Assembly (NCBI GenBank): GCA_964246695.1
Contig: CAXTSI010000094.1
Coordinates: forward strand, 1 to 21,786
From: Stigonema sp964246695
GTDB lineage: Bacteria > Cyanobacteriota > Cyanobacteriia > Cyanobacteriales > Nostocaceae
Direction of reading: 5' to 3'
Length of the DNA stretch: 21,786 nt
A program made the position numbers and the translations under genes. The notes under the pieces were generated by a model. That model was given only the letters and a program-made list of their open reading frames with translations. It searched no databases and was not told the DNA's origin. Of the stretch, positions 21,444-21,786 are shown piece after piece (positions within the stretch are counted from its first letter, which is position 1; the number at the start of each line of letters is the position of its first letter).

Positions 21444-21786
21444 ATGGCAATCGAATTTACTAAGTATCATGGTCTGGGCAATGACTTTATCCTGATTGAC
21501 AATCGCTCTTTATCACAGCCAGTGCTGACGCCTCTCCAAGCGGTGAAGTTGTGCGATCGCCATTTTGGTATTGGTGCAGATGGTGTAATTTTTGCCTTGA
21601 GAGGAGAAAACGACACTGACTATAGCATGCGGATTTTCAATTCCGATGGTTCAGAACCAGAAATGTGCGGCAATGGTATTCGCTGTTTAGCAGGTTTTTT
21701 AGCGGATTTAGAAGGAGGTAGGGGCCTTGTCACCCCGCCCTTACAGGAATGGGGAGTAGGGGAAGATGAGGGAGTAGGGGGAGATG
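21444..21786 (+). CDS. dapF: Diaminopimelate epimerase, 5' part (cut by window end)
   Basis: Converts LL- to meso-diaminopimelate for lysine and peptidoglycan synthesis; cytoplasmic. The visible 114 codons start MAIEFTKYHGLGNDFILIDN and include GIGADGVI and the active-site motif MCGNGIRC with catalytic C75. After residue 90 (LADLEGG), where the family normally continues into a strand such as YRIHTLAGVI, the frame reads RGLVTPPLQEWGVGEDEGVG, which is translated repeat DNA. The frame stays open to the window edge, so this may be an in-frame insertion that the protein tolerates, or the gene may be broken beyond 21786. ATG 21444 follows a GAGAAA stretch. Confidence 0.88.
   Translation, partial: MAIEFTKYHGLGNDFILIDNRSLSQPVLTPLQAVKLCDRHFGIGADGVIFALRGENDTDYSMRIFNSDGSEPEMCGNGIRCLAGFLADLEGGRGLVTPPLQEWGVGEDEGVGGD
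21718..21786. repeat. Repeat insertion inside dapF
   Basis: A 27-bp unit, GTAGGGGC...GCCCTTAC (21718-21744), shares both ends with the intergenic hairpin at 17951-17977. It is followed by two imperfect copies of GGAGTAGGGG(G/A)AGATGAG. Both modules are typical cyanobacterial dispersed repeats, and together they continue past the window end within the dapF frame. Confidence 0.75.

Overview
The window looks like chromosomal DNA of a filamentous-type cyanobacterium. The octamer GCGATCGC (HIP1) recurs many times, tandem heptamer arrays sit between genes, three Uma2-family nucleases are present, and the hfq/dapF pair carries the cyanobacterial form of Hfq. Accessory genes, gene remnants and small non-autonomous repeats are mixed with a few housekeeping genes. 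No rRNA, tRNA or CRISPR array was seen.

Region 1 (1-2853): an operon-like trio of a cytoplasmic HtrA-like protein that has lost its catalytic His and Ser, an apparently active HtrA-like protease, and a LuxR-type regulator whose receiver lacks the phosphorylation residues. The first gene is bracketed by inverted heptamer arrays. Region 2 (2856-7562): Uma2 genes, a glycine-rich ORF whose end is made by a small hairpin element, the 3' end of a large gene broken by a 265-bp element with a 10-bp target duplication, an intact two-gene ATPase/nuclease module, a lone DUF6887 gene and a 59-codon fragment of an EF-G gene.

Region 3 (7703-10094): a secreted four-cysteine protein, two terminator-like hairpins, a YbjN-domain protein, and a LipM/LplA-type lipoate-pathway enzyme preceded by a 32-bp perfect inverted repeat made of heptamers. 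Region 4 (10259-17230, minus strand): three related AAA/STAND-like ATPase genes. The last two encode large fusions of an N-terminal ATPase, one transmembrane segment, a TPR-like piece and a C-terminal periplasmic substrate-binding-protein domain. They look like tandem duplicates, and only one carries an added cytoplasmic TPR block. The first gene of the cluster is split by an in-frame TAG. This cluster is the best candidate for an undescribed sensory system: an outside ligand receptor wired to an inside ATPase.

Region 5 (17231-21786): about 800 bp of non-coding DNA rich in palindromes and small hairpin elements, a third Uma2 gene, a KefB-type cation/proton antiporter with RCK domains, hfq, and the 5' part of dapF. 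The dapF frame runs into a repeat family also found between genes elsewhere in the window. The housekeeping genes look ordinary; the interest is in the decayed and fused signalling genes and in the way the short repeats reshape gene ends and leaders.
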